From Deltaproteobacteria bacterium (GTDB taxonomy: Bacteria > Myxococcota_A > UBA9042 > PHBI01), in NCBI GenBank assembly GCA_020632715.1, contig JACKFA010000004.1, positions 806,001 to 870,000 of the forward strand: a stretch of DNA of 64,000 bases, given 5' to 3'. The position numbers and the translations under genes were made by a program. Positions 1 to 10,300 of the stretch are shown here, piece by piece. The notes beneath the pieces were generated by a model. It searched no databases and was not told where the DNA came from. It was given only the letters and a program-made list of their open reading frames with translations. Within the stretch, counting starts at the first letter, position 1. Each line of letters opens with the position of its first letter.

Positions 1-3000
1 TCGACGGCGCCCACTCCTTCGCGCGCGTGGTCGTCGGCGCGGGGGGCGTCCTCACGCACCCGCCGACGGGCCTCTCCGGCGCGGAGCCCGGCCTCGACCT
101 CACCGCCACCGCCATCGTCGTCGAGGAAGGCGGCGCCATCGACGTGAGCGGCAAGGGGTACCGCGGCGGCTGCGGCTCGGGCGGCGCGGGCTGCCCCGCC
201 GGCACCTCGGGCCGCACGGTCGGCAACGTCGACGGCGTCCCCGGCACCGCGTCCGCCTCGCACGGCGGCGTCGGGCGCTCGACGGCCACCGCGGCGGCTG
301 CGACCTATGGCGAGCTGCTCGCGCCCACGGCGCTCGGCGCGGGCGGCGGCGCCGGCCTCGGCGCGGCGGCGCCGGCGGCGGGCGCGTGCACCTCGTCGCG
401 GACACCCTCACGCTCGAGGCGCCGTGCGCGCCAACGGCGAGGACCTCGGCGCCATCGGCGTGAGCGGCCACGGCGGCGCCGGCGGGAGCGTGCTCCTCGA
501 CGTCAGGACGCTCACGGGCAGCGGCGCCATCGACGCGCGCGGCGGCGACGGCGCCAGCGCCTCAGGCGCCGAGCACGGCGGCGGCGGCGGCCGGATCGCC
601 GTGATCGCGGACGACGCCGCCGGCTACACCGGGCTCGCGAGCGCCGCGGGCGGCGCCGGGAGCGCCACGGCGACGGCGGGGCTCCCGGGCGGCGCGGGCT
701 CGGTCGCCCTGTCCTTCGGAGGCGCCGCTCCCCTCGTCGTCATCGACGACGGCGGGGCCAGCGACGGCGCCGAGGGCGACGTCCTCGGCGACGCGGACCT
801 CGCCGGCGCGGACGTCGTCGTGCGCGGATCGGCGCGCGTCCGGCTCGCGCGCCCGCTGTCGGTCGGCTCGCTGCGCCTCGAGGACCAGGCGCGGCTCGCG
901 CACGGCGCGGCGACCGCGAGCGACGACGCGGTGGGCGTGGACATCACGGTGACCGGCACGCTCACCATCGGGAGCGACGCCGCCATCGACGTGAGCGGGC
1001 GCGGGTACCGCCAGGGTCGCACCTTCGGGAACAGCGCCCAGAGCGGCCTCATCGCCGGCGGGCGCGGTGGCGCCTCGCACGGCGGGCGCGGCGGCGGCAG
1101 CTCGGGGGTCGTCTTCGGCGACCCGATGGCGCCGGCGACGCTCGGGGCCGGCGGCGGCTCCTTCGGCGGCTCCGACTGCGCGGGCGCCGGCGGCGGCCGC
1201 GTGCGGATCGTCGCGGGGCGCTCGCGCTCGACGGCGCCATCGTCGCGTCCGGCGCGCCGGGCGACGAGACGTGCCAGACCGGCGGCGGCGCCGGGGCTCC
1301 ATCGACGTCACCGTCGGGCGCGCTCCTGGGCGATGGCGCGATCGCCGCGAACGGCGGCGCGGGCACCGTCGGGGCCTCGCGTCCGGCGGCGGCGGCAGGC
1401 GCGTCGCGGTCCGCTACGAAGACGCGAGCGCCTTCGACCTCGCGGCCATCAGCGCCTTCGGCGGGGCGGGGGCCGCGAACGGCGGCCCCGGCACGGTCCT
1501 CCTCGCGGAGGCCGGCGAGGCCCCGGTGCTGCGGGTCGCGAGCGGCGGGCTCACGGCCGAGCACGCGGCGCCGCCGCGCGTCCAGCTCGGCGCCTGGAAG
1601 CTCACGACGAGCGGGCTCACGGCGACCTCGTTCAAGGTGCAGGGCTCGAACCTCTGGGTCGGCGACTTCCTCGCCGGGACGCGCGTCGGGTTCGCGGGCA
1701 CCGCCGAGACGTGGCTCGTGACGGGGGTCACGGCGGCCACGACGACGGTGCTCGTCGAGGACCGGACGCCCGACCTCTCGGCGGCCGGTCTCGTCCAGAA
1801 CGCCGCTGCCATCGGGATCGTCGACCTCGGGGCGGTCCTCGACGTCGACGGCGCCTCGGTCGAGCTCGACGGCGAGTGGCGCCTCCTGGGCCTTCGCCTC
1901 GCGAACGGCGCCCGCCTCGCGCACGCGCCGACCGCGACCACGGTGGGGCGCGCGCCCTCGGGGCTCGAGCTCGCGGTCGAGGGGGACGTCGACATCGACG
2001 CCACCTCGGCGATCGACGTGAGCGGCCGCGGCTTCCTCGACGCGCGCACGCTCGGCGACTCGACCGACGGCAACCTCGCCGCGGGCGATCGGACGGGCGG
2101 CTCGCACGGCGGCGTCGGCGGCGGCGCCGATCCCGGGATCCCCTACGGCGACGTGACGTTCCCGCTCGCGCCCGGCGCCGGCGGCGGCAAGGGGCGCTTC
2201 GGCGCCGTGGCCGGCGGCTACGGCGGTGGGCGCGTGCGGCTCGCGGCGACCGGCGACATCGCCCTCGACGGGCTCATCGCCGCGAACGGCGCGGACGCGC
2301 CAGTCACGGGCCAGCGCGACGGGGCGGCGGCGCAGGCGGCGCCATCGTCGTCGAGGCGGCGACCTCGCGGGCGCAGGAACGGTCAGCGCGAGCGGCGGGG
2401 CGGGCGGCCGGGTACGGCGGGCGATCCGGGCGGCGGCGGCAGCGGCGGGCGCGTCGCGCTCGTGTACGACGACGCGGCGGGCTTCGATCTCGACGGCGTC
2501 GCGGTCCTCGGGGGCTCGGTGGCGCCGGCGCAGGTGCTGCCGGGACCGTCGCGCGCCTCCCGCGCGGCGACGTCGGCCGGATCGTGGTCGACGACGGCGG
2601 GCTCACCGCCACGCTCGAGACGACGCTGGGCGTCCAGATCGGCCGCGCGCGCGTCACCTCGACGCCGCAGGCCCAGAGCCTCGCGCTGAACGGCGGCCAG
2701 CCGCGCTTCCACCCGGGCTCGCTCGCGGGGCTCGAGCTCCGCTGCGAGGGCGTCGCGGGCAGCTTCACGGTCGTCGGCAACACGACGAGCGCGATCCAGA
2801 CGGACCCGGCCGACGGCGACCTCACCGGCCTCCTCGCGAGCGGCGCCCGGTGCTTCGCGGACCGCGCTCTCGACGCCGTGATCGAGGTCACGGGCGGCGC
2901 GCGTCTCGCCCTCGACGATCGCTTCACGATCGCGGGGCTCGTCGTCGACGGCGGCGGCGTCGTGACCCACGCCGCGACCGGCGTCGGGACGAGCTTCGCC

Positions 3001-3586
3001 GACGGGCGGCTCGACCTCGTCGTCACGGGGGACGTCGTGGTCGCGGGCGACGGCGCCATCGACGTGAGCGCGCGCGGCTACGCCGGCGGCGGCGTGGGCG
3101 TCGGCGCGAGCGGGAAGACCGTCGGCAACGTCAACGGCTCGGCAGCCGGCGCGGGCGGGTCCCACGCGGGCGTCGGCGGCGGCGCGGGCGCGGCCGCGGT
3201 CTACGGTGACGGCGCGGCCCCCGTCACGGTGGGTGGCGGCGGCGGTCAGGGCGCGGTCGCGGCGGAGTCGGGCGGCCGCGGCGGGGGTGCCGTGCGCCTG
3301 ACGGTCGGCGGCGAGCTCGCGCTCGACGGCGCCATCCGCGCGGACGGCGCGGCGGCCCTGGGCGCGGGCGGCGGCGGCGCCGGCGGCTCGGTGTGGCTCG
3401 CCGCGGCGACGCTCACCGGGCGGGCGTCGTGGCCGCCAACGGGGGCGCGGGCGCAGGCGGCGGCGGCGGGGCTGGGTGCTCCTCGCCGCGACGACGAGCG
3501 GCGCCTGGGCGCCGGCGTCGGTGACGGCGATCGGCGGCGCCGGGTCGGGCGCCGGTGGCGCGGACGGCGTCGCTGCAGGCCCCTGA
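1..3586 (+). pseudogene. Glycine-rich repeat surface protein, 3' part, frameshifted
   Basis: The 5' end lies outside the window. The reading frame is recognisable throughout from recurring motifs (IDVSGRGY, GGSHGGVGG, ALGAGGG, GGGRVRL, LDGAIxANG, GGAGGSV, YDDAAGFD) but it changes frame about twelve times. In every case the continuity of the motif is restored by adding G to a G run that precedes C: near 365-371, 417-420, 1214-1218, 1293-1296, 1315-1319 (two G), 1371-1374, 2321-2324, 2354-2361, 2402-2408, 2526-2528, 3418-3420 and 3468-3471. After the last repair the frame ends at TGA 3584-3586 following the residues DGVAAGP. The product is likely an extracellular or surface beta-rich adhesin-like protein, since the same motif module follows a signal peptide in the protein at 34999-36267. 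Whether this is a decayed gene or a set of sequencing errors cannot be told from the window; genes elsewhere with equally long G runs are intact. Confidence 0.7.
138..3586 (+). repeat. Four large tandem modules (~0.85-1.05 kb) marked by IDVSG
   Basis: The codons for IDVSG recur at 138, 985, 2012 and 3058, giving periods of about 847, 1027 and 1046 bases. Each module then runs through a Gly-rich GGSHGG block, a YGD...GAGGG block, GGGRVRL...LDGAI.ANG, and a second Gly-rich block with a YDDAAGFD-like strand. The modules are diverged at the DNA level, so they are protein-level repeats rather than a recent tandem duplication. The frame breaks of the host gene fall in the same part of each module, the second glycine-rich block. 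Confidence 0.7.
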
Positions 3587-3733
3587 CGGGGCGCTCAGAG
3601 GGAGCGACGGCGGGCGCTCTCAGACGCTCCCGGGCCAGATCCGGCGGTCTACCGCTCCGGCCGGCCGTTTGGCGTAGCGAGCGCCGGGTCGAAGTGATAC
3701 GGATCCCCCCTCGCGACCGACCGGGAGGCCACG

Positions 3734-4741
3734 ATGCGCCACTTCATCAGCACCGAGGATTGGACCCAGGCCGAGCTGCAGGCCCTGATCGACGAGGCGC
3801 GCCTCCTCAAGGCGGCCCCGTTCCAGCCGCTGCTCCAGAACAAGTCCATCGCCCTCGTCTTCTTCAACCCCTCGCTCCGCACGCGCAGCTCCTTCGAGCT
3901 CGGCATGTGGCAGCTCGGCGGCCACGCCCTCGTCCTCGAGCCCGGCAAGTCCGCCTGGCCGCTCGAGTTCAAGGAGGGCGTCGTCATGGACGGCGAGGCC
4001 GAGGAGCACGTCGCCGAGGCCGCCCGCGTGCTCGCCCGCTACTGCGACATCATCGCCGTGCGCGCCTTCCCGAAGTTCGTCGACTGGGGCTTCGACCGCA
4101 CAGACCCCGTCATCAAGACCTTCGCGAAGTACTCGACGGTGCCGGTCATCAACATGGAGACCATCACCCACCCGTGCCAGGAGCTCGCCCACATGATGGC
4201 GCTCCAGGAGCGGATGGGCGACGTCCGGAAGAAGAAGTACGTCATGACCTGGACGTACCACCCGAAGGGCCTGAACACGGCCGTCGCCAACTCCGGGCTC
4301 CTCATCAGCACGAAGTTCGGCATGGACGTGACGCTCCTCTGCCCCGAGGAGGCCTACCACCTCGACGAGCGCTACATGAGCGCCGCCAAGGCCAACGCCG
4401 AGGCGTCGGGCGGCAGCTTCCAGGTGAGCTACGACATCGACGAGGCCTACGCCGGCGCCGACGTCGTCTACGCGAAGAGCTGGGGCGCCTTGCCGTACTT
4501 CGGCAACTGGGACGCCGAGAAGCCGATGCGCGACAAGTACAAGCACTTCATCGTCGACGAGCGGAAGATGGCGCTCACGAACAACGCCATCTTCAGCCAC
4601 TGCCTCCCGTGCCGGCGCAACATCAAGGTCACCGACGCCGTCATCGACTCGCCGCAGTCGATGGTCATCGACGAGGCCGAGAACCGCCTGCACGCGCAGA
4701 AGGCGCTGATGCACCAGCTCGCGACGACCTACCGCGGATGA
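3734..4741 (+). CDS. argF': N-acetylornithine carbamoyltransferase (AOTCase)
   Basis: This 335-aa protein transfers the carbamoyl group from carbamoyl phosphate to N-acetylornithine, giving N-acetylcitrulline, in the variant arginine pathway first described in Xanthomonas. The carbamoyl-phosphate motif reads NPSLRTRSSFELGMWQLGG, followed by THPCQELAH and, near the C terminus, HCLPCRRNIKVTDAVID. The FPKFVDW and TWTYHPKGLNTAVANS stretches match my recollection of the Xanthomonas enzyme rather than ordinary ornithine carbamoyltransferase. The start is supported by a GGGAGG ribosome-binding site at 3723-3728. The stop overlaps the next start by four bases (ATGA, 4738-4741), so translation of the pair is probably coupled. 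An ordinary OTCase is the alternative but fits the substrate-region motifs much less well. Confidence 0.93.
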   Translation: MRHFISTEDWTQAELQALIDEARLLKAAPFQPLLQNKSIALVFFNPSLRTRSSFELGMWQLGGHALVLEPGKSAWPLEFKEGVVMDGEAEEHVAEAARVLARYCDIIAVRAFPKFVDWGFDRTDPVIKTFAKYSTVPVINMETITHPCQELAHMMALQERMGDVRKKKYVMTWTYHPKGLNTAVANSGLLISTKFGMDVTLLCPEEAYHLDERYMSAAKANAEASGGSFQVSYDIDEAYAGADVVYAKSWGALPYFGNWDAEKPMRDKYKHFIVDERKMALTNNAIFSHCLPCRRNIKVTDAVIDSPQSMVIDEAENRLHAQKALMHQLATTYRG

Positions 4742-6066
4742 ACGAGACGCGGGCCATCATCTCCCAGCTCCTGCGCAACATCGGGAGCTCGAAGGAGGTC
4801 GACCAGTACCTGAAGCAGTTCAGCGAGGTCGAGTCCGCGAAGTTCGCCGTCATCAAGGTCCGCGGCGACATCATCCGCGACGACCTCGAGTCGCTCTGCT
4901 CGGCGCTGACGTTCCTCTACCGCGTCGCGCTCTACCCGATCGTGGTGCACGGATCGGGCGCTCAGCTCGACGCCGCCCTCGCCGCCGAGGGGGTCCCCCT
5001 CGAGACGCGCGACGGGCGCCGCGTCGTCGACGCCGCGACCCTCCGCGTGGCGCGCCGCGTCACGACCGCGCTGAACCACGACCTCGTCGACGCCCTCGAG
5101 CGCATGGGGACGCGCGCGCGCGCCATCCCGGCCGGCGTCTTCCGCGCCGAGCGCATCGAGGCCCTCGGCTACCACGGGCACGTCACCGGGGTCGACGCGG
5201 ACCCCATCCGCGCCGCCATCAAGTCGGGGCACCTGCCGATCCTCTCGTGCGTCGCCGAGAGCGACGAGGGGCAGCTCCTGCTCGTGCACGCGCGCACGGC
5301 GACGCTCGAGCTCGCGCGCGCCGTCGGCCCCGCGAAGATCATCTTCCTCACCCCCGAGGGCGGCCTCACCGACGACAAGGGGCGCCTCCTCCGCTCGTTC
5401 AACCTCGCCGAGGACTACGAGTGGATGATGACGCAGCCCTTCTTCTCGGACAGCCAGCGGCGGAAGTTCGCCGCGATGAAGGCCCTCCTCGACGTGCTCC
5501 CGCACAGCTCGTCCATCGCGCTCACGGCGCCGGGCCTGCTCCCGCGCGAGCTCTTCACGCACCGCGGCTCCGGCACGCTCATCCGCCGCGGTGAGAAGGT
5601 GCTCTGCCACGAGGGCGGCCTCGGCGACGTCGACGTGCCGCGCCTGAAGGAGCTGCTCGAGCGCGGCTTCGGGCGGCAGCTCGTGCCCGACTACTTCGAC
5701 AAGAAGGGCTTCTACCGGGTCTACGTGACCGAGAGCTACCGCGCGGCAGCCATCCTCACGATGGAGGGCGACCTCCCCTACCTCGACAAGTTCGTGGTCG
5801 ACGAGGAGGCGCAGGGGGAGGGGCTCGCGGGGTCGCTCTGGGAGCGGCTCGTCGAGGACAACCCGCGCCTCTTCTGGCGGTCGCGCGTGGACAACACGAA
5901 GATCAACCCGTGGTACTTCTCGCGCGCCGAGGGGAGCCTGCGCGACGGGCGCTGGGTCGTCTTCTGGTATGGGCTCGAGGGGTTCGCGGCGGTGCAGGAC
6001 GCCATCGCGAAGGCGCTGGCGATGCCGGCGTCCCTCGAGGCGGCGCCGGCGCCGGAGGCGAGCTGA
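4738..6066 (+). CDS. Bifunctional N-acetylglutamate kinase/synthase
   Basis: This 442-aa protein has an amino-acid-kinase half (about residues 30-290, with VVHGSGAQLDAAL and IIFLTPEGGL) and a C-terminal GNAT-like acetyltransferase half (about 300-435, with YRAAAILTMEGDLPYLDKF, VDEEAQGEGLAGSLW and KINPWYFSRAEGSL). This is the NAGS/K architecture of Xanthomonas-type bacteria, combining the first step (acetylation of glutamate) and the second step (phosphorylation) of arginine synthesis. It starts inside the stop of the carbamoyltransferase gene, and its stop overlaps the start of argC (TGATG), so the three enzymes are likely made together. Feedback inhibition by arginine is known for this family; nothing in the sequence proves it here. 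An upstream in-frame open stretch continues back into the left-hand gene but is not coding. Confidence 0.92.
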   Translation: MNETRAIISQLLRNIGSSKEVDQYLKQFSEVESAKFAVIKVRGDIIRDDLESLCSALTFLYRVALYPIVVHGSGAQLDAALAAEGVPLETRDGRRVVDAATLRVARRVTTALNHDLVDALERMGTRARAIPAGVFRAERIEALGYHGHVTGVDADPIRAAIKSGHLPILSCVAESDEGQLLLVHARTATLELARAVGPAKIIFLTPEGGLTDDKGRLLRSFNLAEDYEWMMTQPFFSDSQRRKFAAMKALLDVLPHSSSIALTAPGLLPRELFTHRGSGTLIRRGEKVLCHEGGLGDVDVPRLKELLERGFGRQLVPDYFDKKGFYRVYVTESYRAAAILTMEGDLPYLDKFVVDEEAQGEGLAGSLWERLVEDNPRLFWRSRVDNTKINPWYFSRAEGSLRDGRWVVFWYGLEGFAAVQDAIAKALAMPASLEAAPAPEAS

Positions 6067-7040
6067 TGGGCACGGAGATCGTCGACGTCGCGGTCATCGG
6101 GGCGCGCGGGCACACGGGCGCCGAGCTGCTCAGGCTCCTCGACGGGCACCCGAACTTCCGCATCGCGGCGGTGTCGTCGCGGGCGCTGGTCGGGAAGGCC
6201 GTGCGCGACGAGGTCGCGGGCGGGCTCCGGACGGACGCGGTGTTCGCGGACCTCGAGCCGGCCGACGTCGCCGCCCACGCGGGCGTCGGGGTGTGGGTGC
6301 TGGCGCTCCCGAACGGGCTCGCGGCGCCGTGGGTCGCGGCGATCGACGAGCACGCGCCGGACTCGGTGATCGTGGACCTGTCGGCCGACTATCGCTTCGA
6401 CTCGGCGTGGACCTACGGGCTCACGGAGATGAACCGGAAGTGGCTCCTCGGGGCGCGCCGCGTGGCGAACCCCGGGTGCTACGCGACGGGGGCGCAGCTC
6501 GCGCTGCTGCCGGTGATCGAGCTGCTCGACGGGGCGCCGCACGTGTTCGGCGTGTCGGGCTACAGCGGGGCCGGGACGACGCCGTCGCCGCGGAACGACC
6601 CGGAGCAGCTCCGCGACAACCTCATGCCGTACAGCCTCGTCGGGCACACGCACGAGCAGGAGATCCGCTGGCACCTCGGCCACCGCGTGTTCTTCATGCC
6701 GCACGTGGCGCCGTTCTTCCGCGGGATCACGCTCACGATCTCGATGCCGCTCGGCGAGCCCATCGCGCGCGGCGAGCTCCTCGAGCGGTATCGCCAGCGA
6801 TACCAGGCCGAGCCGCTCGTCGACGTCATCGACGAGGCGCCGCTCGTGCGCGACGCGGCGAACCGGCACGGCGTCACGCTCGGCGGGCTCACGATCGACC
6901 CGGCCGAGCGCCACGCGGTGGTCGTCTCGACGCTCGACAACCTGCTCAAGGGCGCCGCGACGCAGGCGATGCAGAACATGAACCTCGCGTGCGGCTTCGA
7001 CGAGCTCGCCGGGATCCGCCAGCACCTCGTCGCGCGCTGA
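6066..7040 (+). CDS. argC: N-acetyl-gamma-glutamyl-phosphate reductase
   Basis: This 324-aa protein catalyses the NADPH-dependent third step of arginine synthesis, from N-acetylglutamyl phosphate to the semialdehyde. The N-terminal nucleotide-binding motif is IGARGHTGAELLRLL. The catalytic cysteine lies in NPGCYATGAQLAL, and SGYSGAGTTPSPRNDP with GHTHEQEI are typical of the Xanthomonas-like ArgC branch. The ATG at 6066 shares one base with the upstream TGA. Genes for the acetylcitrulline deacetylase, argininosuccinate synthase and argininosuccinate lyase, needed to complete the pathway, are not in the window. Confidence 0.94.
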   Translation: MGTEIVDVAVIGARGHTGAELLRLLDGHPNFRIAAVSSRALVGKAVRDEVAGGLRTDAVFADLEPADVAAHAGVGVWVLALPNGLAAPWVAAIDEHAPDSVIVDLSADYRFDSAWTYGLTEMNRKWLLGARRVANPGCYATGAQLALLPVIELLDGAPHVFGVSGYSGAGTTPSPRNDPEQLRDNLMPYSLVGHTHEQEIRWHLGHRVFFMPHVAPFFRGITLTISMPLGEPIARGELLERYRQRYQAEPLVDVIDEAPLVRDAANRHGVTLGGLTIDPAERHAVVVSTLDNLLKGAATQAMQNMNLACGFDELAGIRQHLVAR

Positions 7041-7342
7041 GCCGCTCGGAGCGCGAGCAGCGCTAAGGGTCCGACTACCTGATCGGTGCTCTGGCCGCTT
7101 TCGGGGTGGCCGCCGATCTGTCGTCACCGCCGACGCCTGGATCCACCTACGACCGTTCGGTCGGAATTCCGGCGCGGGTTCGCGGCGGCGCAACCCCGCC
7201 TGCGGCGACGCCGAGCGCGCGATGGCGCGACCGTTCAGTCTGGTGACCCGCAGAGAAAGCGCTTCTGCGCCGATCCGCGGCGCGCGCATGCTCGCGTCGG
7301 GCCGCGCCGCGGCCACGCTCGACCTCGTGCACCGGGCTCTGC
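7041..7342. other. Intergenic region without a recognised gene
   Basis: No convincing coding region was seen in these 302 bases. A small inverted repeat CGACC-GTTC-GGTCG lies at 7150-7163, and its left half with spacer (CGACCGTTC) recurs at 7228-7236, 78 bases further on. This pair could be a regulator-binding region for the lipoprotein gene at 7343, but that is only a guess. The start of the region (about 7034-7063) contains self-complementary GC stretches that might end argC transcription; no T-run follows. Confidence 0.3.
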
Positions 7343-10300
7343 ATGCGCATCACCTCCTCGCTCGCCTCCCTCACCGGCCTGGCTCTCGCGCTCCTCGGCG
7401 CGGGCTGCGCCGGCGACGCCCCGACCCCCGGCACGCCGCTCGGCGGCGCGCCGCTGACGATCAACGTGGCGCCCTTGACCCTCGAGGGCGTCGCGGCGGC
7501 CGACTACCGGCTCACCGTCAAGAACGGCGCGCAAGAGGTCGTCTGGACGAAGGACGTCGCGTCGACCCAGTACGGCGACGGGCAGGGGAGCCTCGCGTAC
7601 GTCGGCACGTGCGACGCGTCGTCGCCCGCGAACACCGTGGAGCTCACGATCCTCGCGCTCCGCGACGCCGAGGGCGCGGCGATCACGGCGTGGTCGAACC
7701 CGACGGCCGACGCGCCGCTCGTGAAGCCCCAGACCTGCGAGCCGAACGCCGACAACGCCGTCACCTTCGACGTGACCGTCGCGCGCAGCGCCGTGCAGGG
7801 CTTCTTCGACGTGGCCGTCACCTTCTCGGACCTCTTCTGCTCGGCCAAGATCGACTGCCGCGACGCCTTCCTCGACGGCCCCGCCGGCCGCGGCCCGACC
7901 GCCATCCTCGCGCTCGCGTGCACGGGCGACCCGGACGGCGGCACGCCGACCACGCTCTACCTGAACGACATCGTCGTGACCTGCACGGGGGAGGGCTACG
8001 GCGCGGTCGTCGACCCGTCCGGCGGCCCCGGCAACGTCACGCCCGCGTCGAACCCGGGGCCGACGCTCTATGGCGCGGCCGTCTACCGCGGCGACGAGCA
8101 GCTCGCCGGCAAGGCCTACTGGAACGTGGCGCTCGGGCTCTCGGCGCCGGCGCTCGCGAACGCCGGCACCTGCACGCTCACGACGCGCGCGACCGCCGCG
8201 AAGGGCGCGCTCGCGAACGGCGAGATCGCCGCGGGTACGGTCTACCCGTACATCGACGTCAGCGCGCCGATCCTCGCGTCGGGCGCCCTCTGCGGGAACA
8301 CGGGGCTCGACACGAGCGCCGCGATCAGCACCCGCTACACCACGCCCGCGGGCGCCGCGCTCCCCTTCGCGCACGCGTACGAGCAAGGCGCCGCCGGCGT
8401 CATCGGCGGCGAGGGCGGCGGCGGCAGCGGCAGCGGCAACGCGCCGACGGACGCGCTCCTCGCGAGCGACACGCCGCTCGCGCGGGCGGCGCTGGTCGCC
8501 GGCACGCTCGCGACGCCGGGCGCGGCGCCCGCGCTCGAGGCCGCGGGGGCGGTGACGTACGGCGCGTCGACCCCGCTCACGCCGGCGGCCGGCGGGATCA
8601 CGGCCACAGCCGGGAGCGCGCCCGCGGTCGACGCGGCGGCGGTCGTCGACACGACGGCGCCCTTCACGGCGACCCTCTCGGTGTCGGCGACGTTCGCGTC
8701 GGGCACCCCGCGGTGCGCGTTCGAGGCGCCGTACGACGGCGTCGCCTGTGTGCTCGACGGGAGCGGGCAGGGCACGGCGACCCTCGCGAGCACGGCGCTC
8801 GTCCCCGGCGAGACGCTCGTGGCCGACGTCTTCGCGCAGGAGACCCCCGCGGACGTCGCGCAGACCAACGCCCTCGCGACGAGCGTGCTCGCCTACCGGC
8901 AGGTGGCGAGCTTCAACGACGTGCCGAGCGACGAGGTGTACGCGTCGCTGGTCGCGCCGGACGGCAAGGTCTACTTCAACGCGCGCGCGTCGACGACGGA
9001 GACCCGCGAGCTCTTCGTCTACGACCCGAGCGCGCCCGGGAGCGGCGTGACGCGGGTCGCCGACGTGCTGCCCGGCGCGAACGACGGCGCGACCCCGCTC
9101 GCGGTCACGCCGGGCTACGTCTACTTCGTCGCGAGCGCGACGGCGGGGGGCACGAACCACCTGTACATCCACGACATCGCCGCCGGGACGACGCGGGAGC
9201 TGCTCGACATCGACGACGTCGCCGCGAACGCGGTCGTGCTGCCGTGGGGCGACGAGGTGATCTTCGTGCGCGACGGCTCCGACTTCGTGTTCCACTACGA
9301 TCCCGTGGGCGACACGCTGACCCCGGTGTCGCTCACCTACGTCAACGCGATCTACGGCAGCGATCAGCGCGGCATCGCGCTCGTGAACGGCGTCGCGTAC
9401 TTCATCGCGTCCGGCACGGACGGGTCGTGGTCCGGGAACTACCTGTGGGCGTACGACCTCGCCTCGGGCGTGCTGACTCAGAAGCTCGACGCCCACGCGC
9501 CGATGAACCTCGTGGTCCGCGGCGGCACGCTCTACACGTCGTACTCGACCACGCCGACGTCGCCGGACGTCTACTCGACGCGCTTCTTCTTCAGGAACGC
9601 GGGCTCCGGGTGGGTGCGCCTCTCGGACGGGTTCGTCGCGATCCAGTGCTCCGGCAACGACGCCGGCTTCGTCGAGGACGGCACGAACCTCTACGTCGCC
9701 GGCGCCCTGCCCGGGACCGCGAGCTCGTCGACCCCGTGCGGGACCCCGGCGATCGCGCGCATCGACACGACGCAGACGACCGGCAACGTCACGCTCCTCG
9801 GCGGCGCGACGGGCGTCGGCATCAACAGCCTCAAGGGGTCGCTGGTCGCCGGCGGCTGGCTCTATTACGTCAACTCCTCCTACCCGCAGGAGCTGCGCGC
9901 GGTCGACACGACCACGCTCCAGGCGGCGTCGCTCGGCGCGTCCCCGGCGAGCCAGACGGGGCCATTCGCCGTCGGTGGGCGCGTGTTCGACGTCGCCGAC
10001 TCGTCGCGCCCGCGGCTCCGCGAGCTCACCCCGTCCGGCGGGACGGTCGCGCTGAGCGACGTCGCGACGACGGTCGGCGCCGCCCCGAACGCGGGCGCGG
10101 TCGCGTACTTCGCGGCGCTCGGGAACCTGCGCGAGTACGACTACGCGACGCTCCCGGCGACGAGCTCGGTCGCGGCGTCCGTGCAGGCGACCGGCAGCGA
10201 CGATCCGCTGTTCCTCACGGCCTTCGCGGGGGACCTCCACCTCGGCGCGCGCTACGACGGCGACGTCGTCCACACGGCGACCTACCGCGTCGCCTCGGCC

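Noticed and set aside
307..6066. A single open frame running from the glycine-rich gene through argF' into the kinase/synthase
   Set aside because: It only arises because one frame of the glycine-rich gene happens to lack stops up to the kinase/synthase frame; the middle is the wrong frame of argF'.
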